Shown here piece after piece: positions 33,348-43,470 of a stretch of 64,000 nt of DNA. Source of the DNA: Paenibacillus cellulositrophicus (GTDB lineage Bacteria > Bacillota > Bacilli > Paenibacillales > Paenibacillaceae); NCBI RefSeq assembly GCF_009363095.1, contig NZ_CP045295.1, positions 3,095,501 through 3,159,500 on the forward strand. The letters run 5' to 3'. The position numbers and the translations under genes are program-made. Position 1 is the stretch's first letter. Every line of letters starts with the position of its first letter. Under the pieces are notes generated by a model. It worked only from the letters and a program-made list of their open reading frames with translations. It was not told the origin of the DNA and searched no databases.

Positions 33348-34643
33348 ATGCTAAACATTCAATTCATCCGTGACCATCAGGAGCAGGTACAGCAAGTCGC
33401 GGAGCAAAAAAATATTCCCTTTCAGGTGGACGATCTGCTGGAATGGGACGAGAAGCGGAGAAGGCTGCTGCAGGAGACGGAATCGCTAAGGGCGCAGCGC
33501 AATGAGCTGACCAAGAGCATCGCGGGGCTGCTGAAGCAGGGCAAGGACGAAGCCGCGGAGCAGCTTAAGGGCCAAGTGAAGGAGATTAACCGCAGCCTGG
33601 ACGGCTGCGAAGCCGGTCTGCGCGAGGCAACCAGCAAATTTGAGGAACTGATGCTGCTCGCCCCCAACGTTGTCTCGGAGGACACGCCGATTGGCAAGGA
33701 CGACAGCGACAATGTGGAAGTCCGCCGGATCGGGACGCCGCGGCAATTTGATTTTGAGATGAAGGATCATGTCACGCTCGGCGAGCTGCATGATCTGTTC
33801 GATATTCCACGCGGGGTCAAGACGGCGGGCAGCCGCAGCTATTACTTGAAGGGAGCCGGCCTGTTCCTTCATCTGGCCGTGCAGCGGCTGGCAATTGACC
33901 TCCTGGCCTCGCGCGGATTTACGCCGATGGACGTGCCGGTCATGGTCCGTCCCGAAGCGCTGGCCCGCTCGGGATTCTTCCCTACCGGGAAGGATCAGAC
34001 CTATGAGCTGGCCGGTGAGGACAAGTGGCTCGTCGGCACTTCGGAGGTGTCGCTGGTGTCGTACTACAGCGACGAAGTGATCGACGCCGCCCTCCCTATC
34101 CGGCTCGCGGGCGTGTCGAGCTGCTTCCGCCGGGAAATCGGCTCGGCGGGCCGCGACGTACGCGGCTTGTACCGCGTCCACCAGTTCGCCAAGGTCGAGC
34201 AGGTCGTCCTCTGCGAGAACGATCCCGCGGCGTCGGAGGCGATGCTTCAGGAAATTACCGGCCATGCCGAGGAGATCCTGCGGCTGTTGGAGCTTCCTTA
34301 CCGGGTGATGGCCGTCTGCACCGGAGACATGTCGCAGAAGACGTATAAGCAGTACGACATCGAAACCTGGATGCCGAGTCGCGGAGCCTACGGCGAAACC
34401 CATTCGTCGTCGAATCTGCTCGACTTCCAGGCCCGGCGCTCGAACATCCGCTACCGCGATGCGGAAGGCAGGCTGCAGTACTGCCATACGCTGAACAATA
34501 CGGCCGTTGCCTCGCCTCGCATTCTGATTCCGCTGCTCGAAAACCATCAGCAAGAAGATGGCTCGATTTACATTCCGGGCGCCCTTCGGCCGTATATGGG
34601 CGGTATCGATAAGCTGGTGCCCCCTGGCCCCAAAGCAGAGTAA
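33348..34643 (+). CDS. serS: Serine--tRNA ligase (divergent, possibly second copy)
   Basis: Charges tRNA-Ser. The 431 residues have the N-terminal coiled-coil arm (LLEWDEKRRRLLQETESLRAQR), motif 2 (FRREIGSAGRDVRGLYRVHQF in short), and motif 3 with NTAVASPRILIPLLEN. The stretch ETWMPSRGAYGETHSSSNLLDFQARR departs from the usual EVWLPS..Y.EISSCSNFEAFQARR, with THSSSN in place of SSCSN. This suggests a divergent paralog; whether another serS exists is unknown. AAAGGAG lies nine bases before ATG 33348. Regulated by the T-box. Confidence 0.93.
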   Translation: MLNIQFIRDHQEQVQQVAEQKNIPFQVDDLLEWDEKRRRLLQETESLRAQRNELTKSIAGLLKQGKDEAAEQLKGQVKEINRSLDGCEAGLREATSKFEELMLLAPNVVSEDTPIGKDDSDNVEVRRIGTPRQFDFEMKDHVTLGELHDLFDIPRGVKTAGSRSYYLKGAGLFLHLAVQRLAIDLLASRGFTPMDVPVMVRPEALARSGFFPTGKDQTYELAGEDKWLVGTSEVSLVSYYSDEVIDAALPIRLAGVSSCFRREIGSAGRDVRGLYRVHQFAKVEQVVLCENDPAASEAMLQEITGHAEEILRLLELPYRVMAVCTGDMSQKTYKQYDIETWMPSRGAYGETHSSSNLLDFQARRSNIRYRDAEGRLQYCHTLNNTAVASPRILIPLLENHQQEDGSIYIPGALRPYMGGIDKLVPPGPKAE

Positions 34644-34735
34644 CCGTATTGTAGAGTCACCTCCCTGCTTGCCGGGAAAGAAGGACGGCCCCTATACTGG
34701 TGTGAAGAAATCATTTTATAGTGGAGGTGGTTGGA

Positions 34736-35242
34736 ATGAGCGCCCACGACATCGGAACTGAATATTTCCGGGTAGTCAACGAGAAATTCGCCGAGCTGAA
34801 GCGTTCCGCCGAGAAGGCGATCGCGCAGGTTCCGGACGATAAGCTGAATTGGTCGTTAAACGAAGACTCCAACAGCATTGCGGTTATCGTTCATCATATG
34901 AGCGGGAATATGATCTCCCGCTGGACGGACTTCCTCGATTCCGACGGGGAAAAAGAAGGCCGCGACCGGGACAGCGAGTTCGAGGGCACCGTGGCCTCGA
35001 GAGAAGAGCTGCTGGACATCTGGAACCGCGGCTGGGGCGTCTTTCTGCAGGCGCTTGGCTCCCTCGGCAGCAGGGACCTGCTGCGGACCGTCTACATCAG
35101 GGAAAAGCCGCATTCGGTGCTGGAAGCGATCGAACGGCAGATGTCGCACTATTCCAGCCATATCGGGCAGATCATTTACATCGCCAAGCAGATTCAATCG
35201 GACGCTTGGGAGACACTGACGATTCCGCGCCGGAACAAATAG
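34736..35242 (+). CDS. DinB superfamily protein (DUF1572)
   Basis: Four-helix-bundle protein of 168 residues. Metal-site His residues appear in IVHHMSGNM and MSHYSSHIGQII, placed as in DinB/YfiT-like proteins, and the middle has the family stretch SREELLDIWNRGW. Likely a thiol- or stress-linked enzyme such as a bacillithiol transferase, but this cannot be settled here. GGAGGT lies upstream of ATG 34736. Single gene, with an unusual repeat (35261-35296) and a terminator behind it. Confidence 0.9.
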   Translation: MSAHDIGTEYFRVVNEKFAELKRSAEKAIAQVPDDKLNWSLNEDSNSIAVIVHHMSGNMISRWTDFLDSDGEKEGRDRDSEFEGTVASREELLDIWNRGWGVFLQALGSLGSRDLLRTVYIREKPHSVLEAIERQMSHYSSHIGQIIYIAKQIQSDAWETLTIPRRNK

Positions 35243-35260
35243 CGGGCAAGGAAAACCGTT

Positions 35261-35296
35261 TATCGAGGTACATTCATAGAGGACAGACCGCGTTTA
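35261..35296. repeat. Dispersed 36-base intergenic repeat, copy 1
   Basis: Thirty-two of 36 bases match 61763-61798. It starts TATCGAGGTAC and ends GACAGACCGCGTTTA. Lies between the DinB gene and its terminator. Confidence 0.85.
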
Positions 35297-35298
35297 TC

Positions 35299-35345
35299 CA
35301 AAAACGGGACCCGCCGGCATCACGCCGGGCAGGTCCCGTTTTGCT
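35299..35345. terminator. Bidirectional terminator
   Basis: AAAACGGGACC (35301-35311) pairs with GGTCCCGTTTT (35332-35342), inner GCCGG/CCGGG. Serves the DinB gene and the nickel transporter. Confidence 0.93.
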
Positions 35346-35355
35346 TTCACGGTCC

Positions 35356-36369
35356 TTATAGACTTTTCCCTTTCACCGCATACCGCTCTTCAATCCGATA
35401 AACCTTCCAAATGAGCACAGCCACGCCCCAAATGGCCAGAAACGCCACGACCAGGAAAATACCCAAATTTCCAAAGTCGATGCCTGCGATGACATCCCAG
35501 ATGCCACCGGATAAATGCAGCTTCTCCGTCGTGATCTGCGCCAGTTCCACCGCGCCGACTGCCACGGCGGCGATCACCGAAATCGCCGTGACGATCAGGT
35601 TGTAGTAGACCTTCCGGATCGGACGGTCACTGGCCCAGGCATAGCTCTTGGTCATCATGAGGCCGTCCAGCGTATCGAACAGGCTCATGCCAGCCGCAAA
35701 CAGCAAAGGCAGCGCAATGATGCCCAGGACCGGAACCTGCTGGTTGGCCGCCCCAGCCGACATGGTAAGCAGCGAAATCTCGGTGGCGGTGTCAAAGCCG
35801 AGGCCGAACAGAAAGCCGATCGGGTAAATATGCCAGCTTTTCGTGACCAGCTTGAACCATTTGCCCATAAATCGCGTAAAGAAGCCTTTGGCTTCGAACA
35901 TCTCCTCAAGCTCCGCTTCCCCGATCCGGTCTTCCCGGATTCGGCGGAACGTGCGCCAGAGCTGGGCAAACAGCATGAAATTGAGCACGGCCAGAAACAG
36001 CAGGAACACTCCTGACACGGTCACCCCGATGATGCCGCCGATCTCCTGCATGCCGGACATATGCTTGGCGACAAAGCGCACGGAAATGGCCGTCAGTACC
36101 GCCAGCAGGAAGACGACCGTCGAGTGCCCCAGGGAAAAGAAGAAGCCAACGCCCCGGGAATCCTTTTTCTGCGCCACCAATTTGCGGATCGTGTTATCCA
36201 CCGCGGCGATATGGTCGATATCAAAAGCATGGCGGACGCCAAAGACGTAAGCCGCAATTCCCATGCCGACAAAAGCCGGATGGGCGGGCACCACCGTAAA
36301 TAAGGCAAGCAGCCCAAGGACATGGATCAATGCCACGCCCAGCATGTAACGGTTCCAAATGAACTTCAT
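35356..36369 (-). CDS. Nickel/cobalt transporter, NiCoT (HoxN/NixA) family
   Basis: Eight-helix membrane permease of 337 residues. The family signature RHAFDIDHIAAVDN and the second motif LGFDTATEI are both intact, and the third, FAAGMSLFDTLDG, follows. It brings in nickel, here surely for the urease encoded upstream on the same strand. AAAGGTGG lies before ATG 36369. It follows the PadR gene after 27 bases and is likely in one operon with it. Confidence 0.95.
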   Translation of the reverse strand: MKFIWNRYMLGVALIHVLGLLALFTVVPAHPAFVGMGIAAYVFGVRHAFDIDHIAAVDNTIRKLVAQKKDSRGVGFFFSLGHSTVVFLLAVLTAISVRFVAKHMSGMQEIGGIIGVTVSGVFLLFLAVLNFMLFAQLWRTFRRIREDRIGEAELEEMFEAKGFFTRFMGKWFKLVTKSWHIYPIGFLFGLGFDTATEISLLTMSAGAANQQVPVLGIIALPLLFAAGMSLFDTLDGLMMTKSYAWASDRPIRKVYYNLIVTAISVIAAVAVGAVELAQITTEKLHLSGGIWDVIAGIDFGNLGIFLVVAFLAIWGVAVLIWKVYRIEERYAVKGKSL

Positions 36370-36396
36370 GTTTCCACCTTTCGAGAAAAGAGCCGG

Positions 36397-37008
36397 TCAG
36401 CATTCGGACAGCATCGAAATGCCCCGGATCAATGTATTGAACGTGCCGGCGCCGATGAACCCGATCACAAACTTGACAATCAGCGGATTATCCATCAGAT
36501 TCAGCACCCACTTGCACCACGAAATCTCTTCCTTGTCGAGAAAATTGCTGCGGTTCAGCAGCACGTACCTCCCGAAATGCTTGGAGGAGGCGCGGGTATG
36601 GTCCTTCTCCACCGACGCTATTTTTTTCTCCCGGACCGTCACTCTCAGCTTCAGCTTGGAGATCCTTTCCAGGATCAACTTTCTGGCGTTCTCCTCATCG
36701 GTCAGCCACATCGAGTAAACCTTGATGAGGAACTCGTCCCGCACTGCGGGTTCCGCCGGCTTTTCTTCCACCCAGGAACCCAGTGCCTCCCGGCCCTGAT
36801 CCGTGATGGAATACGTCTTCTTGTCTGGCCGTCCCGTCTGCTCCACATGCTCATATGCCACCAGGCCCTTTTGCTCCATTTTATTCAGCAGCGGATAGAT
36901 CTGGCTGTGCTTGGCAGGCCATAAAACCTCCAAGTAAGCAGCCAGCTCGTATCCCGAACACGGCGTACGGGCCAGCACGCCGAGTATTGCGTAACCTAAT
37001 GTGTTCAT
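36397..37008 (-). CDS. PadR family regulator next to nickel transporter
   Basis: Regulator of 203 residues. The N-terminal 90 residues are a PadR winged helix (LGYAILGVLARTPCSGYELAAYL, SQIYPLLNKMEQKGLVAYE); the C-terminal half is helical with a VirR-like domain, ending in a somewhat hydrophobic VKFVIGFIGAGTFNTLI stretch. PadR proteins respond to small molecules or envelope stress. Its position between ure genes and the nickel transporter suggests it controls nickel uptake, though no metal-binding cluster is visible. Confidence 0.9.
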   Translation of the reverse strand: MNTLGYAILGVLARTPCSGYELAAYLEVLWPAKHSQIYPLLNKMEQKGLVAYEHVEQTGRPDKKTYSITDQGREALGSWVEEKPAEPAVRDEFLIKVYSMWLTDEENARKLILERISKLKLRVTVREKKIASVEKDHTRASSKHFGRYVLLNRSNFLDKEEISWCKWVLNLMDNPLIVKFVIGFIGAGTFNTLIRGISMLSEC

Positions 37009-37192
37009 TTCGTTTCATTCCCTGCGTTCTTATAGATATATACCTCGAACCGGCAGCTTTATCCGGCTTGTATACTACCAGTGTATCCGCAATGATCTCG
37101 AAATGGTACCTTTCCGGCCAAAAAAGCCAGCAAAGAAGTTTGGCGAAGAGCACGCAGCCGGCGGGACGGATCGCTGCGGACGGCAGACGAAT

Positions 37193-38017
37193 CTAGTATT
37201 TGCGCAGAAAGCTCGGATTCCTACCGAACAGACGGCGGCTGACGAGATGATGGCATTCCGCCTGGATCCGTTCCACCGCCTGGGTGGAGTGAGCTAGGAT
37301 CCGGACAGCCAGGCCGGGGACATTTAGCAGCGACATGCCGATCCGGACCCCGTCCGGCTCCGGGTGAACGGCGCTGTACAGCTCGTCAAGCAGTCCGGCA
37401 TCCGCCTTTTCTCCGATAAACAGCATCGATCCCAGATGCGTGTACCCCTCCAGAAACCCCAGCCCATCCACCGGCTGGCCCGCAGGCTGCAGTTTAATAT
37501 GATCATAGACGGCAAGCTCGCCGTCCATATAGATCTCCGTGCGAAGCCGAAGGGTGTCGTAGCTGAACAGGGTACCTTCGGGCGACCAGCCGGGGGTGAC
37601 GCTGTCGCAGTACAGCAGCGACGCCCCCTTTTCCATGCGGATCACCGTCTTTTGATCGTATCGGGCATGCTCGTAACCGATTAGCGGATCGGGAATGTAT
37701 TCGAGATAGCTTCCCTTTTTCAGCGAAATCTCCGTTTCCTGGTACGCTGGCGTGTTCGGCGTTTTGTAGATTTTGGTGGCCGACTGCGTCGTCAGCGTGA
37801 GCCGGGCGTTTTCCAGCAGCGATATGCCAAGATGATAGCGGTCCCCATCCAGGTAGCCGCCCCCGGGATTCAGCAAATAATAACATGGCTGCCCGGAATC
37901 GTCGTGATAGATGGGACGCATCACCTTGAAGGCCCCTTGAAAATAGACGTTCCGCGCGACTGTCCTGCTGTCCCGCTCTTCCGCCTCCAGTCGCAGAATG
38001 CCTGTCCAATCCTTCAT
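37193..38017 (-). CDS. ureD: Urease accessory protein UreD
   Basis: Scaffold of the UreD-UreF-UreG complex that inserts nickel into urease. Family marks in the 274 residues are GAFKVMRPIYHD, the LLNPGGGYLDGD stretch, ATKIYKTP, and LEYIPDPLIGYEHARY. It is the last ure gene, three bases after the ureG stop. Normal length for the family. Confidence 0.95.
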   Translation of the reverse strand: MKDWTGILRLEAEERDSRTVARNVYFQGAFKVMRPIYHDDSGQPCYYLLNPGGGYLDGDRYHLGISLLENARLTLTTQSATKIYKTPNTPAYQETEISLKKGSYLEYIPDPLIGYEHARYDQKTVIRMEKGASLLYCDSVTPGWSPEGTLFSYDTLRLRTEIYMDGELAVYDHIKLQPAGQPVDGLGFLEGYTHLGSMLFIGEKADAGLLDELYSAVHPEPDGVRIGMSLLNVPGLAVRILAHSTQAVERIQAECHHLVSRRLFGRNPSFLRKY

Positions 38018-38020
38018 AAC

Positions 38021-38632
38021 CTAGCTCAGACCGTGGAGGAAGGCGTTATCCTTGATCCAGGCGATGACCTGGTCAAGCCCTTCTTCCTTTTTCAGATTCG
38101 TAAAGACGAACGGCTTGTTGCCGCGGAACACCTTCGTATCCGATTCCATCACTTCCAGCCGTGCCCCGACATGAGGCGCCAGATCGGTCTTGTTGATGAT
38201 AAACAGGTCCGATTTGATCATCCCCTGCCCGCCTTTGCGCGGAATTTTCTCTCCTTGGGCCACGTCGATAATATAGATGGAAAAATCAACGAGCTCCGGG
38301 CTGAACGTAGCGGCGAGGTTATCCCCTCCACTCTCGACGAAGATGAGCTGTACGTCCGGATGTCTTTCCTTCAGCTCATCGATCGCCGCGAAATTCATCG
38401 ATGCATCCTCGCGGATCGCCGTGTGCGGACAGCCTCCAGTCTCCACCCCGATGATCCGGTCGTCTGGGAGCACCCCGTTGGCCATCAGAAATTTGGCGTC
38501 TTCCTTCGTATAGATATCATTGGTGACTACTGCCATGCTGATTTCTCCGTCAAGATGGCGGGTCAGCTTTTCCACCAGCATCGTTTTTCCGGCCCCTACC
38601 GGGCCGCCAATTCCAATACGGATCGGCTCCAT
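38021..38632 (-). CDS. ureG: Urease accessory GTPase UreG
   Basis: SIMIBI GTPase of about 203 residues that delivers nickel. P-loop GGPVGAGKT, the metal-linked [13 protein letters not shown] (Cys-Pro-His), ESGGDN, and the base-specific NKTD are all present. The frame is open to 38698, but family alignment and a GTGAGG site favour ATG 38632. Sits between ureF and ureD. Confidence 0.96.
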   Translation of the reverse strand: MEPIRIGIGGPVGAGKTMLVEKLTRHLDGEISMAVVTNDIYTKEDAKFLMANGVLPDDRIIGVETGGCPHTAIREDASMNFAAIDELKERHPDVQLIFVESGGDNLAATFSPELVDFSIYIIDVAQGEKIPRKGGQGMIKSDLFIINKTDLAPHVGARLEVMESDTKVFRGNKPFVFTNLKKEEGLDQVIAWIKDNAFLHGLS

Positions 38633-38663
38633 CCTCACACACTTCTTTCTATAGATTAATAGT

Positions 38664-39350
38664 TTAGGACATAAAAATCCGGATATTGACGCGTTCATGC
38701 TTCATCTGGGACAGCTCGATTCCCGGCGACAGGACGCCGAAGTCTTCTTCGTCCAAGGCGAGAATCCGGTCGACAGCAGCAGGCAGCTCCTCCTGAACGT
38801 CGCGGATGATTCGCTGCCCCGCCGTCTGCCCGAGCGGGATGGCCCGGACCGCATTTTGCACCAGGCCGACCACCACCGAGTACAGATAAAATACAAGCGT
38901 ATCTTCCCGGCTTGCCCCCAAATGGTGACCCGTCATCGTAAAGACGACGGCGGGATGTCCGAAGCTGGCCTTGCCCCGGATGCGCTGCCGGTATTGCGAG
39001 AGAATGGGGAAGCTGTACATCGATTCGATGAGCGCAAGCATCCGGTCCCCCATCTTCTGCGTGCCTTCCCTCGTCTCCCGTGCCAGATTCTGCACGCTAA
39101 GCAGCCGGTCCCATTTCCACACCTCGTCAGGTCGGTTCCCCTGTACGGCGTCAAACACGCAGCGCGCGGCGAGCCCGTCGGCATGCACCAGCTGCTGGTT
39201 CAAATAAACGCCGAGCCAACTCGCAAAGGTCGCCGGATCATGCACCTGCCCCTCTTGAATGTAGCTCTCCAGGCCGAACGAATGGCTGAACGCCCCGGTC
39301 GGAAAGTTGGAGTCGCACAGCTGCAGCAGGGACAACATCGATTTATCCAT
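38664..39350 (-). CDS. ureF: Urease accessory protein UreF
   Basis: All-helical protein of 228 residues that links UreD and UreG and controls GTPase action. Diagnostic pieces are [33 protein letters not shown], and [14 protein letters not shown]. Start overlaps the end of ureE by eight bases, so translation is probably coupled. Confidence 0.95.
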   Translation of the reverse strand: MDKSMLSLLQLCDSNFPTGAFSHSFGLESYIQEGQVHDPATFASWLGVYLNQQLVHADGLAARCVFDAVQGNRPDEVWKWDRLLSVQNLARETREGTQKMGDRMLALIESMYSFPILSQYRQRIRGKASFGHPAVVFTMTGHHLGASREDTLVFYLYSVVVGLVQNAVRAIPLGQTAGQRIIRDVQEELPAAVDRILALDEEDFGVLSPGIELSQMKHERVNIRIFMS

Positions 39351-39813
39351 GGCTGTGGCCGATGTGGCGGAAGGCTTGCTTCACCTTGCGCTCCTCCCGC
39401 TGGTACGGGATGCCGAGCTGCATCAGCAGTTCCTCCACCAAATAGTCGTACTGGACAAGCATCTCATCACCTTCAAATTGTGCCGGAAGATGGCGGTTGC
39501 CCAGCTGATGGGCGATCGTCCCCATCTCCTTCAGGCTGCGCGGACGAATTACGATCAGGTCGTCAGAAAGCACATCGATCACGATCATGTTGGTGTCATC
39601 CATATATAAAATGTCGCCGGCCACAAGATCGCGAGGGTCTTTCAGCCGAATCCCGATTTCTTTTCCGTGGTCGGTCTTGACACGCTGGATCCGTTTCACG
39701 AGATCGGAACTCTCCAGATACACCTTCTCGGTATGGCGTTTCTTGATTTCCTCCGGCTCCAATCGGTCCAGATTGCCTACGATTTGTTCAATGATCAACG
39801 CGCTTACCTCCAT
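39343..39813 (-). CDS. ureE: Urease accessory protein UreE (nickel metallochaperone)
   Basis: Nickel carrier of 156 residues. N-terminal domain with [26 protein letters not shown], then the metal-binding domain with [14 protein letters not shown] and its conserved His. The C-terminus RHIGHSHG is a short His tail, not the long His-rich tail of Klebsiella UreE. Two bases separate it from ureC. Confidence 0.95.
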   Translation of the reverse strand: MEVSALIIEQIVGNLDRLEPEEIKKRHTEKVYLESSDLVKRIQRVKTDHGKEIGIRLKDPRDLVAGDILYMDDTNMIVIDVLSDDLIVIRPRSLKEMGTIAHQLGNRHLPAQFEGDEMLVQYDYLVEELLMQLGIPYQREERKVKQAFRHIGHSHG

Positions 39814-39815
39814 GC

Positions 39816-41528
39816 TTAGAATAGGAAATACCTTTGGCCCATCGGCACCTCGCTGACCGGATCACAGGTGATCAAATCCCCGTTCACCCGAACCTCGTAT
39901 GTCTGCGGGTCTACCGTAATTTCTGGCGTTTCGCTGTTGAGCCGCATGTCCTTTTTCGTCAAAGAGCGAATGCCGCGGACGGGCAGGACGATTTTCTGCA
40001 GACCCAGCTTTTCGTGGACGCCCAGATCAAAGGCCGATTGCGATATAAACGTAGCGGAGCAGGAAGCCAGAGCTTTGCCGTACTGTGCATACATTGGCCG
40101 ATAGATGACCGGCTGCGGCGTCGGAATCGACGCATTGGCATCCCCCATCAGGCTCTGAACCACCAGGCCGTTCTTCAGAATCAACTCGGGCTTCACCCCG
40201 AAAAAGGCCGGATTCCAAATGACCAGGTCGGCCATCTTGCCGACTTCGACCGAGCCCACATATTCGGAAATGCCATGGGTGATGGCCGGATTGATCGTAT
40301 ATTTGGCGACATATCGTTTCGCACGGTTGTTGTCAGACCGTTCGCTGTCACCCTGCAGGGAGCCGCGCTGCTTTTTCATTTTGTCAGCGGTTTGCCAGGT
40401 ACGCAGAATAACTTCCCCAATCCGGCCCATAGCCTGGGCATCGGAGCTGACCATGCTGAATACGCCCATGTCCTGCAAAATATCCTCTGCAGCAATCGTC
40501 TCGCGCCGAATCCGCGAATCCGCAAACGCCAAATCCTCCGGAATCGACGGATTGAGATGGTGGCACACCATGAGCATGTCCAGATGCTCGTCGATCGTGT
40601 TCACGGTATAGGGCAGCGTCGGATTGGTGGATGAAGGAAGCACGTTAGGGTAGCCGGCGGACTTGATCAAGTCCGGCGCGTGGCCGCCGCCCGCACCCTC
40701 GGTATGGTACATGTGGATCACCCGGCCCTTGATCGCGGCCATCGTGTTCTCCATGAAGCCCCCTTCATTGAGGGTATCGGCATGTACCGCTACCTGCACG
40801 TCATATTGGTCTGCCACGGTCAGCGCATGATCCAGTGCCGATGCCGTCGCTCCCCAGTCTTCGTGGACCTTCAGCCCGATCACACCCGCCCGAACCTGCT
40901 CTGCAAGGGGTTCGACCGCGGCGGCCTGGCCTTTACCGGTAAAGCCGACGTTGATCGGCATCCCCTCCGCAGCTTCCAGCATACGGTGGATGTTCCACTC
41001 TCCGGGGGTGACCGTCGTTGCCTTGGAGCCGGCCGTCGGGCCGGTGCCCCCGCCGATCAGCGTCGTCAGGCCGGAGGACAGGGCTGTTTCAATCTGGGAA
41101 GGACTGATGAAGTGCACGTGGCTGTCAATGCCGCCGGCCGTGACGATCATGCCTTCCCCGGCGATGATCTCCGTCGATGCCCCGATGACGATGTCCACCT
41201 TCTCCATCACCAGCGGATTGCCCGCCTTGCCGATGCCGGCGATTTTCCCGTCGCGAATGGCGATGTCCGCCTTATAGATCCCGGTGTAATCCAGGATTAC
41301 GGCGTTCGTGATCACGACGTCCGGGACCCCGTCGGCGCGGGTGGCGAGCGGATGCTGTCCCATGCCGTCCCGGATGACTTTCCCGCCGCCAAACACCACT
41401 TCATCCCCATAGTGGGTATAGTCTTTCTCGATTTGAATGATCAGGTCCGTATCCGCGAGCCGGATTGAATCGCCGGTGGTCGGGCCGTACATTTGCGAAT
41501 ATTGCGTTCTTGGCATCCGGAAAGTCAT
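39816..41528 (-). CDS. ureC: Urease alpha subunit
   Basis: Catalytic subunit (570 residues, usual length) that hydrolyses urea to ammonia and carbamate at a di-nickel site. [10 protein letters not shown] holds two metal His, GLKVHEDWG the carbamylated Lys, and AVHADTLNE and [13 protein letters not shown] further His ligands; the flap His lies in MVCHHLNPS and the last ligand Asp region is SSDAQAMGR. All intact. Start overlaps the ureB stop (ATGA). Confidence 0.98.
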   Translation of the reverse strand: MTFRMPRTQYSQMYGPTTGDSIRLADTDLIIQIEKDYTHYGDEVVFGGGKVIRDGMGQHPLATRADGVPDVVITNAVILDYTGIYKADIAIRDGKIAGIGKAGNPLVMEKVDIVIGASTEIIAGEGMIVTAGGIDSHVHFISPSQIETALSSGLTTLIGGGTGPTAGSKATTVTPGEWNIHRMLEAAEGMPINVGFTGKGQAAAVEPLAEQVRAGVIGLKVHEDWGATASALDHALTVADQYDVQVAVHADTLNEGGFMENTMAAIKGRVIHMYHTEGAGGGHAPDLIKSAGYPNVLPSSTNPTLPYTVNTIDEHLDMLMVCHHLNPSIPEDLAFADSRIRRETIAAEDILQDMGVFSMVSSDAQAMGRIGEVILRTWQTADKMKKQRGSLQGDSERSDNNRAKRYVAKYTINPAITHGISEYVGSVEVGKMADLVIWNPAFFGVKPELILKNGLVVQSLMGDANASIPTPQPVIYRPMYAQYGKALASCSATFISQSAFDLGVHEKLGLQKIVLPVRGIRSLTKKDMRLNSETPEITVDPQTYEVRVNGDLITCDPVSEVPMGQRYFLF

Positions 41529-41848
41529 GGGCGGGGGCCCCCTTCCACGGAACCGTCGGTTTTATTGTTGAAGCCGTATACGCGTCGCTCTCCGCCGTAG
41601 CTTACCAGCTCAACTTCCTTCTCATCCCCCGGTTCGAAGCGGACTGCCGCCCCTGCCGGAATATTCAGATGCATGCCGAAGCCGTCTTTGCGATTAAACT
41701 GCAGCGCTTCGTTCACTTCATAGAAGTGGAAATGGGACCCGACCTGTACCGGGCGGTCGCCCGTGTTGGTCACCTTCGTCCGGGACACGACCCTTCCCTC
41801 ATTGCACACAATGTCTTCGTCTTGCAAAAATAATTGCCCTGGGATCAT
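41525..41848 (-). CDS. ureB: Urease beta subunit
   Basis: Structural subunit, 107 residues: [18 protein letters not shown], then [20 protein letters not shown] and [18 protein letters not shown], all diagnostic. AGGAGG lies seven bases before ATG 41848. Part of the ureABC core, as separate genes rather than fused. Confidence 0.97.
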   Translation of the reverse strand: MIPGQLFLQDEDIVCNEGRVVSRTKVTNTGDRPVQVGSHFHFYEVNEALQFNRKDGFGMHLNIPAGAAVRFEPGDEKEVELVSYGGERRVYGFNNKTDGSVEGGPRP

Positions 41849-41859
41849 CACGATTCCTC

Positions 41860-42162
41860 CTATCGTATCGGATTATGTACGGTGACGAGTTTAGTGCCGT
41901 CGGGGAAGGTAGCCTCCACCTGAATATCGTGGATCATTTCGGGCACGCCCTCCATGCAATCGGCACGGGTCAGTATAGTCGCCCCATACTCCATCAGTTC
42001 GGCAACGGTACGTCCGTCCCTCGCCCCTTCCAATACCTCATAGGTAATGTAGGCAATAGCTTCCGGGTGGTTTAACTTAAGCCCCCTTTCCTTGCGGCGT
42101 CTTGCAAGATCCGCGGCGACAACAATCAATAACTTATCAACCTCACGCGGCAGCAGCTGCAT
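41860..42162 (-). CDS. ureA: Urease gamma subunit
   Basis: Structural subunit, 100 residues, starting [13 protein letters not shown] as usual, with [18 protein letters not shown] and [16 protein letters not shown]. The frame opens eight codons earlier, but AAGGAGG lies between, 11 bases before ATG 42162. First gene of ureABCEFGD. The AT-rich region at 42290-42340 upstream should hold the promoter. Confidence 0.97.
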   Translation of the reverse strand: MQLLPREVDKLLIVVAADLARRRKERGLKLNHPEAIAYITYEVLEGARDGRTVAELMEYGATILTRADCMEGVPEMIHDIQVEATFPDGTKLVTVHNPIR

Positions 42163-42401
42163 TGTGCTTTCGGCCTCCTTATCCATTCGGATACATTTGT
42201 GTGCGGCAATCTCTTTTCGATTTCCCGTCCGCGTTGCGCTTGTTTAATGGCCTTTCCGGGCGAAAAACTTTGTGATTGATAACCCCGCAGCCTTAATATA
42301 TCATAAATTATATATATAATAAATTACATATAGCTATCACGTCTTGTCATGGAGGGATGCCCGGATATCTCGAAAGCATTTCAAAGGAAAAGGGGAATAT
42401 G

Positions 42402-43343
42402 ATGCTGAAAATCGAACGCTATCTCTTCGGGGCTTGGAGACTGCCCGCCTTTGCGGAAGCCGTCCTGAAGGGGATTTCTCAGGTAATCCTGGTCGAAAAT
42501 ACCGTCTCCGGCCTCCTCATCCTGATCGCCATTCTGATCTCCTCGGTCCGGGTAGGCGTCATCACGCTGCTGTCGGCCTGCATCGCTACACTGATCGGCT
42601 GGTGGGGCGGCGCCGACCGCGATGCGGTCAAGCAGGGACTGCTCGGCTACAATTCGGTGCTGGCCGGCATCTCGTTATCGCTCTATCTGGGAGGCGCGGA
42701 CCGGTGGGTCATCGCGCTGGCCGGTGCTGCCGCAGCCGCAATCCTCACAGCCGCCATGATGCATGCGATGCGGGGCAGCGGGCTCCCGGTGCTGACGCTC
42801 CCATTTATTGTCGTCACTTGGTTTCTGCTGATGGCTTCCTACCGGCTGAGCCTGTTCCGGCTTAGCCCGGACATTGCTCCGCAGGACCTGTCCCACTGGA
42901 CGCTTCATCCGGAAGGAGCCATCCACCTGTTCCGCAGCCTTGTGGACGGTGTCGGACAAGTTTACTTTCAGGACGGGATTTGGCCCTGCCTGCTGATTTG
43001 GGTCGCCGTGCTGTGGGGGAACTGGCGCCTTGGCATTTATGCGGCCATCGGCTCTATAGCCGGGTGGCTTACCGCATTTGGACTTGGCGCGGAAATATCG
43101 CTGATGAACCTCGGCTTGTACGGGTACAACGCCGTCCTGACCATCCTCGCCGTCGGCGCCGTTTTTGACGCCAAAAGCCGCTGGGCACCGTTCACCGGGC
43201 TGATTGCCGCCGCGGTAACGGTGCCGGTTACGGCCGGCATCGATACCTGGATTCTGCCTTACGGCCTGCCCGCGCTGACCCTGCCGTTTGTGCTCAGCAC
43301 CTGGTTGTTCCTCGCTGCGCGCAAAGTACTGCCGAAGCTGTAA
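42402..43343 (+). CDS. Urea transporter (UT family)
   Basis: Membrane channel-like transporter of about 313 residues with the internal duplication of the UT family: GLLGYNSVLAGI and LPVLTLPFIVVTW in the first half, GLYGYNAVLTILAVG and LPALTLPFVLSTW in the second. It passes urea, and its place divergent from ureA fits supply of the urease. Two adjacent ATG codons (42399, 42402) follow an AAGGGG site; the second has the better spacing. A terminator-containing repeat follows. Confidence 0.95.
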   Translation: MLKIERYLFGAWRLPAFAEAVLKGISQVILVENTVSGLLILIAILISSVRVGVITLLSACIATLIGWWGGADRDAVKQGLLGYNSVLAGISLSLYLGGADRWVIALAGAAAAAILTAAMMHAMRGSGLPVLTLPFIVVTWFLLMASYRLSLFRLSPDIAPQDLSHWTLHPEGAIHLFRSLVDGVGQVYFQDGIWPCLLIWVAVLWGNWRLGIYAAIGSIAGWLTAFGLGAEISLMNLGLYGYNAVLTILAVGAVFDAKSRWAPFTGLIAAAVTVPVTAGIDTWILPYGLPALTLPFVLSTWLFLAARKVLPKL

Positions 43344-43431
43344 CCGCAGTTCGGTCGGCAAGCCGGCTTTGACAGCTCGGTGTCGATTCGGGTCCATTGG
43401 GGAGACAGCGAAATTCAGAAAGGCTACAATG

Positions 43432-43470
43432 CAAAAAAACCGTCAGTGGCGTTCGCCCTGACGGTCCTTT
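43432..43470 (+). terminator. Terminator of urea transporter
   Basis: ACCGTCAG (43438-43445) pairs with CTGACGGT, inner GGCG/CGCC, then CCTTTTG. A-run before it allows function in both directions. Confidence 0.88.
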
